In this document: positions 25,213-34,874 of the stretch, piece after piece
Numbering within the stretch: the stretch's first letter is position 1
Layout: every line of letters starts with the position of its first letter
Source: JAMXLO01 sp963819855
GTDB lineage: Bacteria; Pseudomonadota; Alphaproteobacteria; Acetobacterales; Acetobacteraceae
Length of the DNA stretch: 64,000 bases
Assembly: GCA_963819855.1 (NCBI GenBank)
Contig: CAWFYC010000015.1
Location: 124,001 to 188,000, forward strand
Reading direction: 5' to 3'
Position numbers and translations under genes: made by a program
The notes under the pieces: generated by a model
The model's input: only the letters and a program-made list of their open reading frames with translations
Databases searched by the model: none
What the model was told of the DNA's origin: nothing

Positions 25213-26757
25213 CTAGGCGGCCGGCTCCACATAACGGGGAAACACGCCCTGCGGCGCCGGCAGCGGGAAACCCTCGGGCAGCGGTGTCGGCTGCCCGGAA
25301 AGAGCGGCGAATGTCCTCGCCTCCGCCGGGATCCCAAGCTGATCCAGCATCCGTTGCATGCTTCCAGGCATGAACGGCTGCAACAGCGTTGCCACTATGC
25401 GGAGCACCCGAAGCAGGACCCGCAGCACCGCGCCCATCCGCAGCCTGTCGGTCCGGCTCAGGGACCATGGCGCTTGGCGGTCGATGTAGCCATTCGCCGC
25501 GCGTATGACCTTCCAGATCTCCTCCAGCGCCTCGTGGAACAGCTGGCGATCTATTTTCGCGCGTACGCGCGAAAGCAGCGACTGTGCCTCGAACAAAAGC
25601 GCCGCATCCTCCTCCGTTGCCTGCCCAATCGGCGGTCGTCGCCCCCCGCAGTTCCGTGCGATCAGGGACAAGGTACGCTGCGCCAGGTTCCCGAGGTCGT
25701 TCGCAAGCTCAACGTTGGTGCGGTTGATCAGCGCTTGGTGCGACAGCGTGCCGTCGCCGCCAAACGGCTTTTCGCGCAGCAGGAAGTAGCGCACCTGGTC
25801 CACGCCGAACGCCGCCGCCAGCTGCCGCGGCTCGATCACGTTGCCCAGCGACTTGCTCATCTTCTCGCCGTCGACGGTCCACCAGCCGTTCGAGGTCACG
25901 CGCCTGGGCACCGGCAGGCCCGCCGCCATCAGGAACGCCGGCCAATACACCGCGTGGAACCGCAAGATGTCCTTGCCGACGAAATGCGCGTCCGCCGGCC
26001 AGTAATGCCAGCGCGGCGCCGTGTCGTCGGGAAACCCGCAGGCCGTGACGTAGTTGTTCAGCGCATCGAGCCAGACATACATCACGTGGCCCGGCGCGTC
26101 CGGCACCGGAATGCCCCAGGTGAAGCTGGTGCGGCTGATCGACAGATCGCGCAGCCCGCCGCGGACGAAGCTCAGCACCTCGTTGCGACGGCCGGCGGGC
26201 AGGATGAAGTCAGGCTCATCATCGTACAGCTTCAACAGCCTGTCCTGCCATTCCGACAGCTTGAAGAAATACGAAGGTTCCCTCACCCACTCCACCGGCG
26301 CACCGGTCGGCGCCACCTTGCTGCCGTCCGGCCGGATCGTCAGCTCGTCATCGTCGTAAAAAGCTTCATCGCGAACCGCGTACCAGCCTTCGTAGTGACC
26401 GAGGTAGATGTTGCCGCTCGCCGCGATCCGCCGCCACAGCTCGGCGCAGGACGCCATGTGCCGCTCCTCCGTGGTGCGGATCCACTGGTCGTACGACACA
26501 CCCATCTTATCGGCCACGTCACGGAAGTCGGCGGAGATCCCGTCGGTAAAGGTTTGTGGATCGACGCCCGCGTCGCGCGCCGCCGCCTCCACCTTCTGCC
26601 CGTGCTCGTCGGTGCCGGTGAGGAAGAATACGTCGAACCCGTCCAGCCGCTTCCACCGCGCCATCACGTCGGCCGCGATCGAGGTGTAGGCGTGGCCGAT
26701 ATGCGGCGCGCCGTTCACGTAATAGATCGGCGTCGTGACGTAATAGCGCTTGGTCAT
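25213..26757 (-). CDS. metG: methionine--tRNA ligase
   Basis: A 514-residue class I synthetase that charges tRNA-Met. The HIGH motif is in NGAPHIGHAYTS (about residue 17) and the KMSKS motif in GEKMSKSLGN (about 300). The connective peptide lacks the zinc CxxC pairs, as in the shorter alphaproteobacterial enzymes, and there is no C-terminal EMAP-like domain. ATG at 26757 overlaps the holB stop by 4 bases. It is essential and intact in this window. Confidence 0.95.
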   Translation of the reverse strand: MTKRYYVTTPIYYVNGAPHIGHAYTSIAADVMARWKRLDGFDVFFLTGTDEHGQKVEAAARDAGVDPQTFTDGISADFRDVADKMGVSYDQWIRTTEERHMASCAELWRRIAASGNIYLGHYEGWYAVRDEAFYDDDELTIRPDGSKVAPTGAPVEWVREPSYFFKLSEWQDRLLKLYDDEPDFILPAGRRNEVLSFVRGGLRDLSISRTSFTWGIPVPDAPGHVMYVWLDALNNYVTACGFPDDTAPRWHYWPADAHFVGKDILRFHAVYWPAFLMAAGLPVPRRVTSNGWWTVDGEKMSKSLGNVIEPRQLAAAFGVDQVRYFLLREKPFGGDGTLSHQALINRTNVELANDLGNLAQRTLSLIARNCGGRRPPIGQATEEDAALLFEAQSLLSRVRAKIDRQLFHEALEEIWKVIRAANGYIDRQAPWSLSRTDRLRMGAVLRVLLRVLRIVATLLQPFMPGSMQRMLDQLGIPAEARTFAALSGQPTPLPEGFPLPAPQGVFPRYVEPAA

Positions 26758-27767
26758 GGCATAGTTCCGCTGAGCATTCCGAGACCGGCCACAATCGCCT
26801 GCCGTTTGTCCAGGTTGAACCGCTCGGTCTCGTCCTGTAGCCGCGTCAGCGCGTGCCACACGTCGCCCCAGGCATCAAGGGGCCGCAGTTCCACCAGCCG
26901 CGACTGCGCCTCGTCTGCCCGGCCCCGCACCGCGTCGCGCACGGAGGCCGCGATGCCGGCTCGGAGCAGGTCGAAAAAATTGCTGAACGACGTTTCCCCG
27001 CGCGCAAGCGAATCCGCCACCGCGTAGGCGCGCGCCGGCTTCAGCCCGGGCAGCGCGGCCAGCACCTCATCGACCAGCCCGGCAATTGCCAGTCCCTCTT
27101 CCTCCGCCAGCAGCAGCGCGCGTCCAGGCGAGCCTTCCGCCACGGTCACCAGCCGGCCGCGTTCATCGGCGGCCAAGTTCGGCAGATAGGCCGCCAGCAG
27201 CCGTTCCATCGCCTCCTGCCCGAGCGGATCGAGGCGGAGCCGCCGGCAGCGGCTGCGGATGGTCGGCAGCAGCCGGCCGGGCGCGCCGCACACCAGCAGC
27301 AGGATGGCACGCCGGGGCGGCTCCTCCAGGATCTTCAACAGCGCGTTGGCAGACGCCTGGTTCAGCTCCTCCGCGCCATCGACGATGGCAATGCGCCAGC
27401 CGCCCTCGGCCGGCGTGAGGCTCATGAAACCGCTGATCCGCCGCACGTCATCGACGGCGATCTGGGTCCGGGTCCGCTTGCGCTTCTCGTCATAGGCCAG
27501 TTCCACCGTGAGCAGGTCGGCGTGCGCACCGGCCGCGACGCGGCGGAACACCGGGTGCTGCGGGTCCAGCGCGAGGCTGTCGTCCGAGGGCACGCCGGCG
27601 AGCAGGCGGCGGGCGAAGCGGTAGGCGAGCGTGGCCTTGCCGACGCCGTCCGGACCTGTGATCAGCCACGCGTGGTGCATACGCCCTGAGCGCATCGCTT
27701 CGAGGAGCGTTGCCTCGGCAGCCGCGTGGCCGAGCAGAAGCGAGTTGGCGCGGGGTACAGGGGCCAT
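26754..27767 (-). CDS. holB: DNA polymerase III subunit delta'
   Basis: A 337-residue clamp-loader AAA+ subunit. The P-loop is GPDGVGKAT (about residue 38), with IAIVDGAEELNQASANALLK and ILEEPP (sensor region) and the SRC of IRSRCRR. It helps load the sliding clamp at replication forks. It overlaps metG by 4 bases. In many alphaproteobacteria tmk lies just upstream, but here an SDR gene occupies that place. Confidence 0.92.
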   Translation of the reverse strand: MAPVPRANSLLLGHAAAEATLLEAMRSGRMHHAWLITGPDGVGKATLAYRFARRLLAGVPSDDSLALDPQHPVFRRVAAGAHADLLTVELAYDEKRKRTRTQIAVDDVRRISGFMSLTPAEGGWRIAIVDGAEELNQASANALLKILEEPPRRAILLLVCGAPGRLLPTIRSRCRRLRLDPLGQEAMERLLAAYLPNLAADERGRLVTVAEGSPGRALLLAEEEGLAIAGLVDEVLAALPGLKPARAYAVADSLARGETSFSNFFDLLRAGIAASVRDAVRGRADEAQSRLVELRPLDAWGDVWHALTRLQDETERFNLDKRQAIVAGLGMLSGTMP

Positions 27768-27866
27768 CGGGTGCTTATAGCGCGCTGGGGTGCTGAGTCA
27801 CCGGTGATCACACCGCACCAGTTGCGGATATTTGCGCGATGGGCGAGGGACGCTTGCGGCGCCCGG

Positions 27867-27947
27867 CTAACCGAATGTCGCGCTGAACAGCGATAGGCCG
27901 GATGTTGCACACTCGAGTTCCAGCGAGTGCTCGCCGTAATCATCGTC
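27867..27947 (-). pseudogene. possible C-terminal remnant of a DipZ/thioredoxin-like protein
   Basis: About 26 residues before a stop codon end in GEHSLELE and SLFSATFG, resembling the last strand of DipZ-type cytochrome c biogenesis or thioredoxin-like proteins (pattern FEIEF...AFTFG). No start or upstream domain remains; the remnant is continuous in frame with the broken SDR reading frame. This is a recognition from memory and is weak. Confidence 0.3.
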
Positions 27948-27994
27948 CGCCGCCAATTGCGCCGGGTCGGCATAACAATCTCCATCAGCCTTGT

Positions 27995-28706
27995 TCAGTG
28001 ACCCGCGCTCTGGCCGCCGTCGACATGCAAGATCTCCCCGGTCACGAACGGCGCGGACTTCGAGGTAGAGGACAGCGTCGACGATGTCCGAGATTTCGCC
28101 CATGTGCCCCATCGGATGGAGAGCTCCGTAGAATTCCTGGTCCTCGCCCGCGTTCATCGGCGAGCTGATGACGCCAGGCGACACTGCGTTCACGCGGATA
28201 CCGCGTGCGGCATATTCGATCGCGAGTGACCTGGTGGCTGCAGCGAGGCCTCCCTTCGTCAGCGACGCCAACACCGACGGGACGCGGGAATTCGCGTGGT
28301 CGACGAGGCTCGTGGTGATCTGCACGACATGACCCTTGCGCTGCTTCACCATCTCGGCGACGGCAAGCTGCGTGAGATGAAAGAAGCCCGTGAGATTGAC
28401 TGCGAGCATCGCCGCATAGTCGGCCTCGGTGTATTCGGTGAACGGCTTGGCGATGAAGATGCCGGCGTTGTTGACCAGCGTATCGATGCGCCCGAACCGG
28501 GCCTTGGCGCTCGCGATCACGCGTTCGGCCGTGGTTCGGTCGGCGACGTCGCCGGGTACGGTGAGCACCTCCTCATCGTTTGATGTCCGGATCGAGCGTG
28601 AGGTCGCGACCACCTGATAGTCCCGCTCACGATAGGCCTTGACGAGCGCCGCCCCGATGCCCTGCGACGCACCGGTGATGACGACAACCTTCCTCTCGCG
28701 GTCCAC
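27995..28706 (-). pseudogene. SDR family oxidoreductase, frameshifted near the C-terminus
   Basis: Classical short-chain dehydrogenase with TGASQGIGAALVKAY, NNAGIFIAKPF and GIRVNAVSPGVI. The expected Tyr of YxxxK is replaced: VPSVLASLTKGG has Leu-Ala-Ser-Leu-Thr-Lys at this place, a variant also seen in atypical SDRs. After DAVLYLE the frame breaks; one extra base near 28055-28060 hides the normal end (SAPFVTGEILHVDGGQSAGH, TGA at 27995). Corrected length is 236 residues. Uncorrected, it runs on to 27867. The missing Tyr suggests altered or lost catalysis. Confidence 0.75.
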
Positions 28707-28736
28707 GCTGCACCTCCATCATGCTTGATTGTAGCG

Positions 28737-29012
28737 TCAGCGCGTCATCCGGCCGATCGTCTCCACCAGCTCCTCGACCTTGTGCCGCTGCTCGACCGGA
28801 TCGCCCGAGACCAACGCACCGGCGACGCAGTGCGAAACGTGATCCCGCAGGATTTGCTCTTCCACCTTGTGCAGTGCGGCGCGCACCGCGTCGATCTGGG
28901 TCAGCACGTCGACGCAATAGCGGTCCTGCTCGACCATCCGCAGCACGCCGCGCACCTGGCCTTCGATCCGTTTCAATCTCGCCGCCACCGATCGCTTTGT
29001 CGCGTCGTGCAT
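28737..29012 (-). CDS. CsoR/FrmR-family metal-sensing transcriptional repressor
   Basis: A 91-residue all-helical repressor. RLKRIEGQVRGVLRMVE opens the family domain; the metal-ligand set Cys-His-Cys fits DRYCVDVL and DHVSHC, the copper(I) pattern of CsoR. It lies divergent from a copper-type P-ATPase with a 71-bp shared control region holding a TACCC/GGGTA dyad, so it probably represses the ATPase and itself until copper binds. Confidence 0.88.
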   Translation of the reverse strand: MHDATKRSVAARLKRIEGQVRGVLRMVEQDRYCVDVLTQIDAVRAALHKVEEQILRDHVSHCVAGALVSGDPVEQRHKVEELVETIGRMTR

Positions 29013-29022
29013 CTTGTTACCT

Positions 29023-29037
29023 TACCCTGGAGGGGTA
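29023..29037. promoter_or_regulatory. candidate CsoR operator
   Basis: TACCCTGGAGGGGTA is a dyad (TACCC, 5 bases, GGGTA) centred at 29030 between csoR and copA. CsoR-type operators are G/C-rich dyads of this form. It would overlap both divergent promoters. Predicted from sequence and position only. Confidence 0.6.
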
Positions 29038-29083
29038 TATTTACCGTCACAGCCGGCAGTGCGCAACAAGGAACCCAGCGGCG

Positions 29084-31351
29084 GTGGATCGTGACACGAC
29101 AATCGACCCGGTCTGCGGCATGGCGGTCGATCCGGTCGCATCGCGCCATCGCGTCGAGCATGATGGGAGTGAATTCCATTTCTGCTGCGCCGGCTGCCGC
29201 GATAAATTTGTCGCGGACCCGACCCGGTATCTGACATCTCGAGACGTGCCTGCCGCCGACACGGTCGCCACCTACACCTGCCCGATGCACCCTGAAGTTC
29301 GCCAGATCGGTCCTGGCAGTTGCCCGATCTGCGGCATGGCGCTGGAGCCACTGACTGTCAGCGCCGAGGCAGAGGCCAATCCGGAACTTGCCGACATGAG
29401 CCGCCGTTTGTGGATTGGCGCAACGCTGGCCGTTCCGGTTGTTGGATTGGAAATGCTCCCGCATCCGGCCTTCAATGGTAACTGGTTGCAGCTCATCCTT
29501 GCGACGCCTGTCGTGCTGTGGGCCGGCTGGCCGTTCTTCCGCCGGGGCTGGGATTCGCTGCTGCGCCGCAGCCTCAACATGTTCACGCTGATCGCCCTCG
29601 GCACCGGCGCGGCCTGGGTCTACAGCGTTGTCGCCACCATAACACCCAGCATGTTCCCCGCCGGCTTTCGCTCCGCGGATGCCAGCGTCGCGGTCTACTT
29701 CGAGGCAGCCGCGGTGATCACGGTCCTAGTGCTGCTCGGTCAGGTGCTTGAGCTCAGAGCGCGCGAGCAGACCGGAGGGGCCATCCGGGCGCTGTTGAAT
29801 CTCACACCCAAGACGGCTCGCCGCATCACCGCGGGCGGCGACGATGAGGAGATCACGCTCGACCGTGTCGACCCGGGCGATCGGCTCCGGGTGCGGCCAG
29901 GTGACGGCGTACCGGTCGACGGCGTCGTGCTGGAAGGCAGCAGCGCCCTGGATGAGTCGATGGTGACCGGCGAGTCGATGCCGGTCGCCAAGCACCCGGG
30001 CGACCGTGTGATCGGCGGCACAGTCAACGGCACCGGAGCGCTGACTATCCGTGCGGACCGCGTCGGCTCGGAAACCCTGCTCGCCCGCATCGTGGCCATG
30101 GTGGCGGAAGCACAGCGTTCGCGTGCACCGATCCAGCGCCTCGCCGACTTCGTGGCCGGATGGTTCGTGCCTGCGGTGATTGCCGTCGCGCTCCTGACAT
30201 TCGCGGCCTGGGCGATCTGGGGACCGTCCCCTGCCCTCGCCTATGCCCTGATCGCCGCCGTCTCGGTGCTCATCATCGCCTGCCCCTGCGCCCTTGGTCT
30301 GGCGACGCCGATGGCGATCATGGTCGGCGTTGGCAAGGGAGCCGGCGTCGGCGTGCTGATCCGCTCGGCCGAGGCTCTGGAGCGCCTGGAGCGGATCGAC
30401 ACGCTCGTTCTGGACAAGACCGGCACATTGACGGAAGGCAGGCCGCGCGTGGTCGCGGTGGTGGCAGCGGGCGAATGGTCCGAGAACGATCTGCTGACCG
30501 ACGCCGCCTCGGTAGAGCGCTCCAGCGAGCATCCATTGGCCACTGCTATCGTTGCTGCGGCACGGGAACGCGGACTGTCTCTTGCCGAACCGCGGCGCTT
30601 CCGTTCGTTCACCGGCAGAGGCATCAGCGGCGAGGTGAACGGACACGCCGTCACACTGGGCAACGCCGGACTGATGCGCGAACTCGGCATAACATTGGGC
30701 GAACTGGAAGCCAAAGCCGAGGCGTTTCGTGGCGACGGCGCGACGGCGCTCTACCTGGCGATCGACGGCCGACACGCGGGCATCATCGCAATCGCGGACC
30801 CGATCAAGCAGACCGCACTGGACGCGCTGCGACGCCTGCGATTGCTGGGACTGCGGCTCGTCATGCTGACCGGCGACAACCGGTCCACGGCCGAGGCCGT
30901 CGCGCGCCGCCTGGATATTGGCGAAGTTGCCGCCGAGGTGTTGCCGGCGGACAAGCACGATCTGATCCGTCGCTTCAAGACCGAAGGTCGCATCGTCGCA
31001 ATGGCCGGCGACGGCGTAAATGACGCCCCTGCCCTCGCCGCAGCCGATATCGGCATCGCCATGGGCACCGGTACCGAGGTGGCGATCGCGAGCGCCGGCA
31101 TCACCTTGGTCAAGGGCGATCTCGGCGGCATTGTCCGAGCGGTCATGCTCAGCCGCGCCACCATGCGCAACATCCGCCAGAACCTGTTCTTCGCCTTTGT
31201 CTACAATCTGGTCGGCGTTCCGATTGCCGCCGGCGTGCTGTATCCCGCCACCGGCGCCCTGCTCAGCCCGGTCATCGCAGCGCTGGCCATGTCGTTCAGT
31301 TCTGTCTCGGTGATCGGCAACGCTCTACGACTGCGCCGCCTGCGGCTCTGA
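29084..31351 (+). CDS. copA: copper-translocating P-type ATPase
   Basis: A 755-residue P1B-type ATPase exporting Cu(I) across the inner membrane. The N-terminus has a YHS domain (DPVCGMAVDP, FHFCCAGCRDKF) and a heavy-metal-binding domain (CPMHPEV, CPICGMALEP) in place of the usual HMA domains. The ion path motif ACPCALGLATP is at about residues 399-409, the phosphorylated Asp in DKTGTLTEG near 444, and AGDGVNDAPAL in the hinge. The start is GTG 29084 with AAGGA about 11 bases upstream; no ATG fits. Its 3' end overlaps the converging ureG by 27 bp. Confidence 0.92.
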   Translation: MDRDTTIDPVCGMAVDPVASRHRVEHDGSEFHFCCAGCRDKFVADPTRYLTSRDVPAADTVATYTCPMHPEVRQIGPGSCPICGMALEPLTVSAEAEANPELADMSRRLWIGATLAVPVVGLEMLPHPAFNGNWLQLILATPVVLWAGWPFFRRGWDSLLRRSLNMFTLIALGTGAAWVYSVVATITPSMFPAGFRSADASVAVYFEAAAVITVLVLLGQVLELRAREQTGGAIRALLNLTPKTARRITAGGDDEEITLDRVDPGDRLRVRPGDGVPVDGVVLEGSSALDESMVTGESMPVAKHPGDRVIGGTVNGTGALTIRADRVGSETLLARIVAMVAEAQRSRAPIQRLADFVAGWFVPAVIAVALLTFAAWAIWGPSPALAYALIAAVSVLIIACPCALGLATPMAIMVGVGKGAGVGVLIRSAEALERLERIDTLVLDKTGTLTEGRPRVVAVVAAGEWSENDLLTDAASVERSSEHPLATAIVAAARERGLSLAEPRRFRSFTGRGISGEVNGHAVTLGNAGLMRELGITLGELEAKAEAFRGDGATALYLAIDGRHAGIIAIADPIKQTALDALRRLRLLGLRLVMLTGDNRSTAEAVARRLDIGEVAAEVLPADKHDLIRRFKTEGRIVAMAGDGVNDAPALAAADIGIAMGTGTEVAIASAGITLVKGDLGGIVRAVMLSRATMRNIRQNLFFAFVYNLVGVPIAAGVLYPATGALLSPVIAALAMSFSSVSVIGNALRLRRLRL

Positions 31352-31966
31352 GCGGAGCCCACCTTCGGTCTCGACGAAGGCGGCGATGTCCGCGACTCCT
31401 GTGCCGGCGCGGATATTGGCGAATACGAACGGGCGGTCGCCGCGCATCTTGCGTGCGTCACGGTCCATCACCTCCAGGCTGGCGCCGACGAACGGGGCCA
31501 GGTCGATCTTGTTGATCACCAGCAGGTCGCTGCGCGTGATGCCCGGGCCGCCCTTGCGCGGGATCTTGTCGCCGGCGGAGACATCGATCACGTAGATCGT
31601 CAGGTCGGCCAGTTCCGGACTGAAGGTGGCCGCCAGGTTGTCGCCGCCGGACTCGATCAGGATGAGGTCGAGCAGCGGAAAGCGATTGCTGAGGTCGGCG
31701 ACGCCGGCAAGGTTGATCGAGGCGTCCTCGCGGATGGCGGTGTGCGGGCAGCCGCCGGTCTCGATCCCGAGGATGCGCTCGGGCGGCAGCGAGCCGGCGC
31801 GGGTGAGGAACTCGGCATCCTCCTTGGTATAGATGTCATTGGTGATCGCGGCGATGTCGTACCTGGCGCGGAACCGCTTGCACAGCGCATCCATCAGCGC
31901 GGTCTTGCCGGTGCCGACCGGGCCGCCGATGCCCACGCGCAATGGTCCGTGACGCGAATGGTTCAT
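31325..31966 (-). CDS. ureG: urease accessory GTPase UreG
   Basis: A 213-residue SIMIBI GTPase that drives nickel delivery to urease. The P-loop is GIGGPVGTGKTAL, the metal-binding CPH is in ETGGCPHTAIRED, the switch in ESGGDNLAATF and the base-recognition motif in VINKIDLAP. It overlaps ureF by 4 bases. The gene is intact and its last 27 bp lie within the 3' end of copA on the other strand. Confidence 0.95.
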   Translation of the reverse strand: MNHSRHGPLRVGIGGPVGTGKTALMDALCKRFRARYDIAAITNDIYTKEDAEFLTRAGSLPPERILGIETGGCPHTAIREDASINLAGVADLSNRFPLLDLILIESGGDNLAATFSPELADLTIYVIDVSAGDKIPRKGGPGITRSDLLVINKIDLAPFVGASLEVMDRDARKMRGDRPFVFANIRAGTGVADIAAFVETEGGLRSEPQAAQS

Positions 31967-32713
31967 GAGCGGAACAACCTGGTGTACTGGGTTTCATGCC
32001 GCATGGCGGCGAGATCGGAACGAAAGGCGCAGCCGCCCAGGTCGTCGAGCGTTGCAGCGCGCGATTCCGCCGCAACGCGCAGGATGGTCGGCTCCAGCGC
32101 GGCGAGAACGCGCAAGCCCGTGCTTTGGCCGAGCGGGACCAGGCGGACGGCGGCGGAGATCAGGTTGGCGGCGAAGGCCTGAAGGTAGGCGGCTGTGGTC
32201 GTGTCTTCGTCCAGCCCATGCCGAGCGGCGAGCGCACCGACCGCGATCGGATAGGCGACACGCGCCGGCAAGTGCGGGCGGATACCAGGGCGCGGCGGCG
32301 GCGGCGAACGCCGTGCCCTGATCCAGGGTCTCGGCGCGACGCTCGCGCGACGGCGCGACGGCAATGGCGAGATCGTTCAGTGCGCCCTGATCGGCGCCGG
32401 GGCGGCACGCGTGGCGCAGCAGGATCGCGTCGTTGCGGCCGGAGCCGTGGATCAGGACATCGGTGAGCCAGATGCGCAGCGTATCGCCATCCGTGATGTC
32501 ACCACAGTCCACCGCCCACTCCAGGCCATGCGAGTAGGCATAGCCGCCGGTTGGGAACCCCGGCGAAAGCCAGGCGAGGAGACGCAGCAGTTTCTCCCCC
32601 TCCCCTTGCGGGAGGGGGTTGGGGGGAGGGGGCGGTGGGCCATTGGACGAGGCTCCCTCCTCCCAACCCCCTCCCGCAAGGGGAGGGGGAGCAATGTCAT
32701 CACCGTCACTCAT
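31963..32713 (-). pseudogene. ureF: urease accessory protein UreF, frameshifted and carrying a repeat-encoded insert
   Basis: UreF helps UreD and UreG assemble the nickel centre. Homology is clear in LLRLLAWLSPGFPTGGYAYS and HGLEWAV, and, one frame over, in VAYPIAVGALAARHGLDED and FAANLISAAVRLVPLGQS. One extra base near 32280-32288 (after FAAAAAPW) separates them; corrected length is 249 residues. The start, ATG 32713 (or 32719), overlaps ureE. Between this start and the first conserved residues lies the hairpin repeat at 32594-32691, read as PPPLAGGGWEEGA ... PLPQGEGE. No start codon exists between the repeat and the domain, so translation must pass through it. Confidence 0.85.
32594..32691. 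repeat. palindromic repeat, copy 2 (inside ureF)
   Basis: Arms 32594-32630 and 32655-32691 are reverse complements over 37 bp with one mismatch; the loop is 24 bp. It lies within the 5' coding part of ureF and is free of stops in that frame, giving about 33 Pro/Gly-rich residues. Confidence 0.93.
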
Positions 32714-33164
32714 CGACATCGTGGTGATGGTGGTGCCCACCAGCATAGGCACCCGGTTCCGGATCGAACGGCGCCTGTATCGCATCGACGTGGCCGCCCA
32801 GCCCTTCCACCATCTCCTGAATCACGTGATCCGCACGAATGCGGATGCGATCCTCCAGCAATTGCACGGGCAGATGGCGGTTGCCGAGATGCCAGGCGAT
32901 CCGAACCATCTCGCCCTCATCGTGCGCGTGGATCTCCAGCAGCGGTTCCGGCCTGGCACACACCCGCACCACACTGCCGTCCACCGCCAGCCCGTCGCCG
33001 TCGCGCAACCGCACCGCCTGCGGCAGATCGAGCAGCACCTCCCTGCCCTGCTCGGTCCGCAGCAGGATGCGACGGCGATGGCGGCGGTCGAAGTCGATCA
33101 GCACACGGTCGATTTCCGCTGCTGCGTCCCAGGTGCCGGCGGGCAGGACAGCTTCGGCACGCAT
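32706..33164 (-). CDS. ureE: urease accessory protein UreE
   Basis: A 152-residue nickel metallochaperone. The C-terminal domain contains ARPEPLLEIHAHDEGEMVRI and AWHLGNRHLPVQLLEDRI, typical of UreE. The tail has a run of five His followed by DVDE, a nickel-binding extension. It shares one base with the ureC stop (TGATG) and overlaps the ureF start by 8 bases. Confidence 0.93.
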   Translation of the reverse strand: MRAEAVLPAGTWDAAAEIDRVLIDFDRRHRRRILLRTEQGREVLLDLPQAVRLRDGDGLAVDGSVVRVCARPEPLLEIHAHDEGEMVRIAWHLGNRHLPVQLLEDRIRIRADHVIQEMVEGLGGHVDAIQAPFDPEPGAYAGGHHHHHDVDE

Positions 33165-34874
33165 CAGAACAGGAAGTAGCGCTGCGCCATCGGCAGCACG
33201 GTCGCGGGTTCGCAGGTCAGCAGCACGCCGTCCGCGCGCACCTCGTAGGTCTCGGCATCGACCTCGATCACCGGCGTGGCGTCGTTGTGGATCATCGAAC
33301 CCTTACCGATGCCGCCGCGGGTATTGGCGACCGGCACCAGCCTGCGTTGCAGCTTCAGCGCCTCGCCGATGCCGGCATCCAGCGCTGCGGCAGACACGAA
33401 GGTCAGACAATGTTCCGCCAGTGCGCGCCCGAACACGCCGAACATCGGGCGGTAGTGCACCGGCTGCGGTGTCGGGATCGAGGCGTTGGGATCGCCCATC
33501 GGCGCGACAGGCGATCGAGCCGCCCTTGATCACCAGATCCGGCTTCACGCCGAAGAACGCCGGCGACCACAACACCAGATCGGCCAGCTTGCCCGGCTCG
33601 ATCGAACCGATCTCCGTCGCCATGCCCTGCGCGATCGCCGGATTGATGGTGTATTTCGCAATGTAGCGCTTCACCCGCGCATTGTCGTTGCGCTCGGTGT
33701 CGCCGGGCAACGCACCGCGTTGCGTCTTCATCTTGTGCGCGGTCTGCCAGGTGCGGATGATCACCTCGCCGACACGGCCCATCGCCTGGCTGTCCGACGA
33801 CATCATCGCCAGCGCGCCGAGGTCGTGCAGGATGTCCTCGGCCGCAATCGTCTCCTTGCGGATGCGGCTTTCCGCGAACGCCACGTCCTCCGGGATCGAA
33901 CTGTCGAGGTGATGGCACACCATCAGCATGTCGAGATGTTCGTCGAGCGTGTTCGCCGTGTAGGGGCGCGTGGGGTTGGTCGAACTCGGCAGCACATTGG
34001 CGAGCGATGCCACCTTGATGATGTCGGGCGCGTGTCCGCCGCCCGCGCCTTCGGTATGGAACGCGTGGATGGTGCGACCCTTGAAGGCGGCGATGGTGTC
34101 CTCGACGAAGCCCGACTCGTTCAACGTGTCGGTATGGATCATCACCTGCACGTCGAACCGGTCGGCGACCGACAGCGCGCAGTCGATCGCGGCGGGCGTG
34201 GTGCCCCAGTCCTCATGCAGTTTCAAACACGACGCACCGGCGCGGATCATCTCCTCCAGCGCGGCTGGGCGTGATGCGTTGCCTTTGCCGGCAAACGCGA
34301 TGTTCACCGGCAACCCTTCCGCCGCCTGCAGCATGCGCGCGAGATGCCACGGGCCGGGCGTGCAGGTGGTGGCCGCGGTGCCGGTGGCGGGGCCAGTGCC
34401 GCCGCCGATCAGCGTCGTCATGCCGGACGCGATCGCGTCCTCCACCTGCTGCGGACAGATGAAGTGGATATGCGCGTCGATGCCGCCGGCGGTCAGGATC
34501 TTGCCTTCGCCAGCGATGATCTCGGTGCCTGGACCGATGATGATGTCTACATTCGGTTGAACATCGGGATTGCCCGCCTTGCCGATCTTTGCGATGCGGC
34601 CATTGGCGATCGCGACATCGGCCTTGACGATGCCCCAGTGGTCGATGATCAGCGCGTTGGTGATCACCGTATCAACCGCGCCTTCCGCCTGCGATGCCTG
34701 TGACTGGCCCATGCCGTCGCGGATCACCTTCCCCCCGCCGAACTTCACTTCCTCGCCGTAGGTGGTGAGGTCGCGTTCCACCTCGACGATCAGTTCGGTA
34801 TCCGCGAGGCGGACGCGATCGCCGGTGGTTGGTCCGAACATGTCTGCATAGGCTGCGCGCGCAATGCGGGCCAT
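33164..34874 (-). pseudogene. ureC: urease subunit alpha UreC, frameshifted
   Basis: Catalytic subunit of urease, hydrolysing urea to ammonia and carbamate. The nickel site and active centre are visible: GIDAHIHFICPQQ, the carbamylated Lys in ASCLKLHEDWG, HTDTLNESGF, IHAFHTEGAGGGHAPD, catalytic His in MVCHHLD, and ALAMMSSDSQAMGR. After IKGGSIAC the frame breaks; MGDPNASIPTPQPVHYRPMF and the rest continue in the next frame. One extra base near 33504-33510 explains this and gives 569 residues, the normal length. If the break is real, urease would be dead because the C-terminal 110 residues are lost. Confidence 0.92.
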
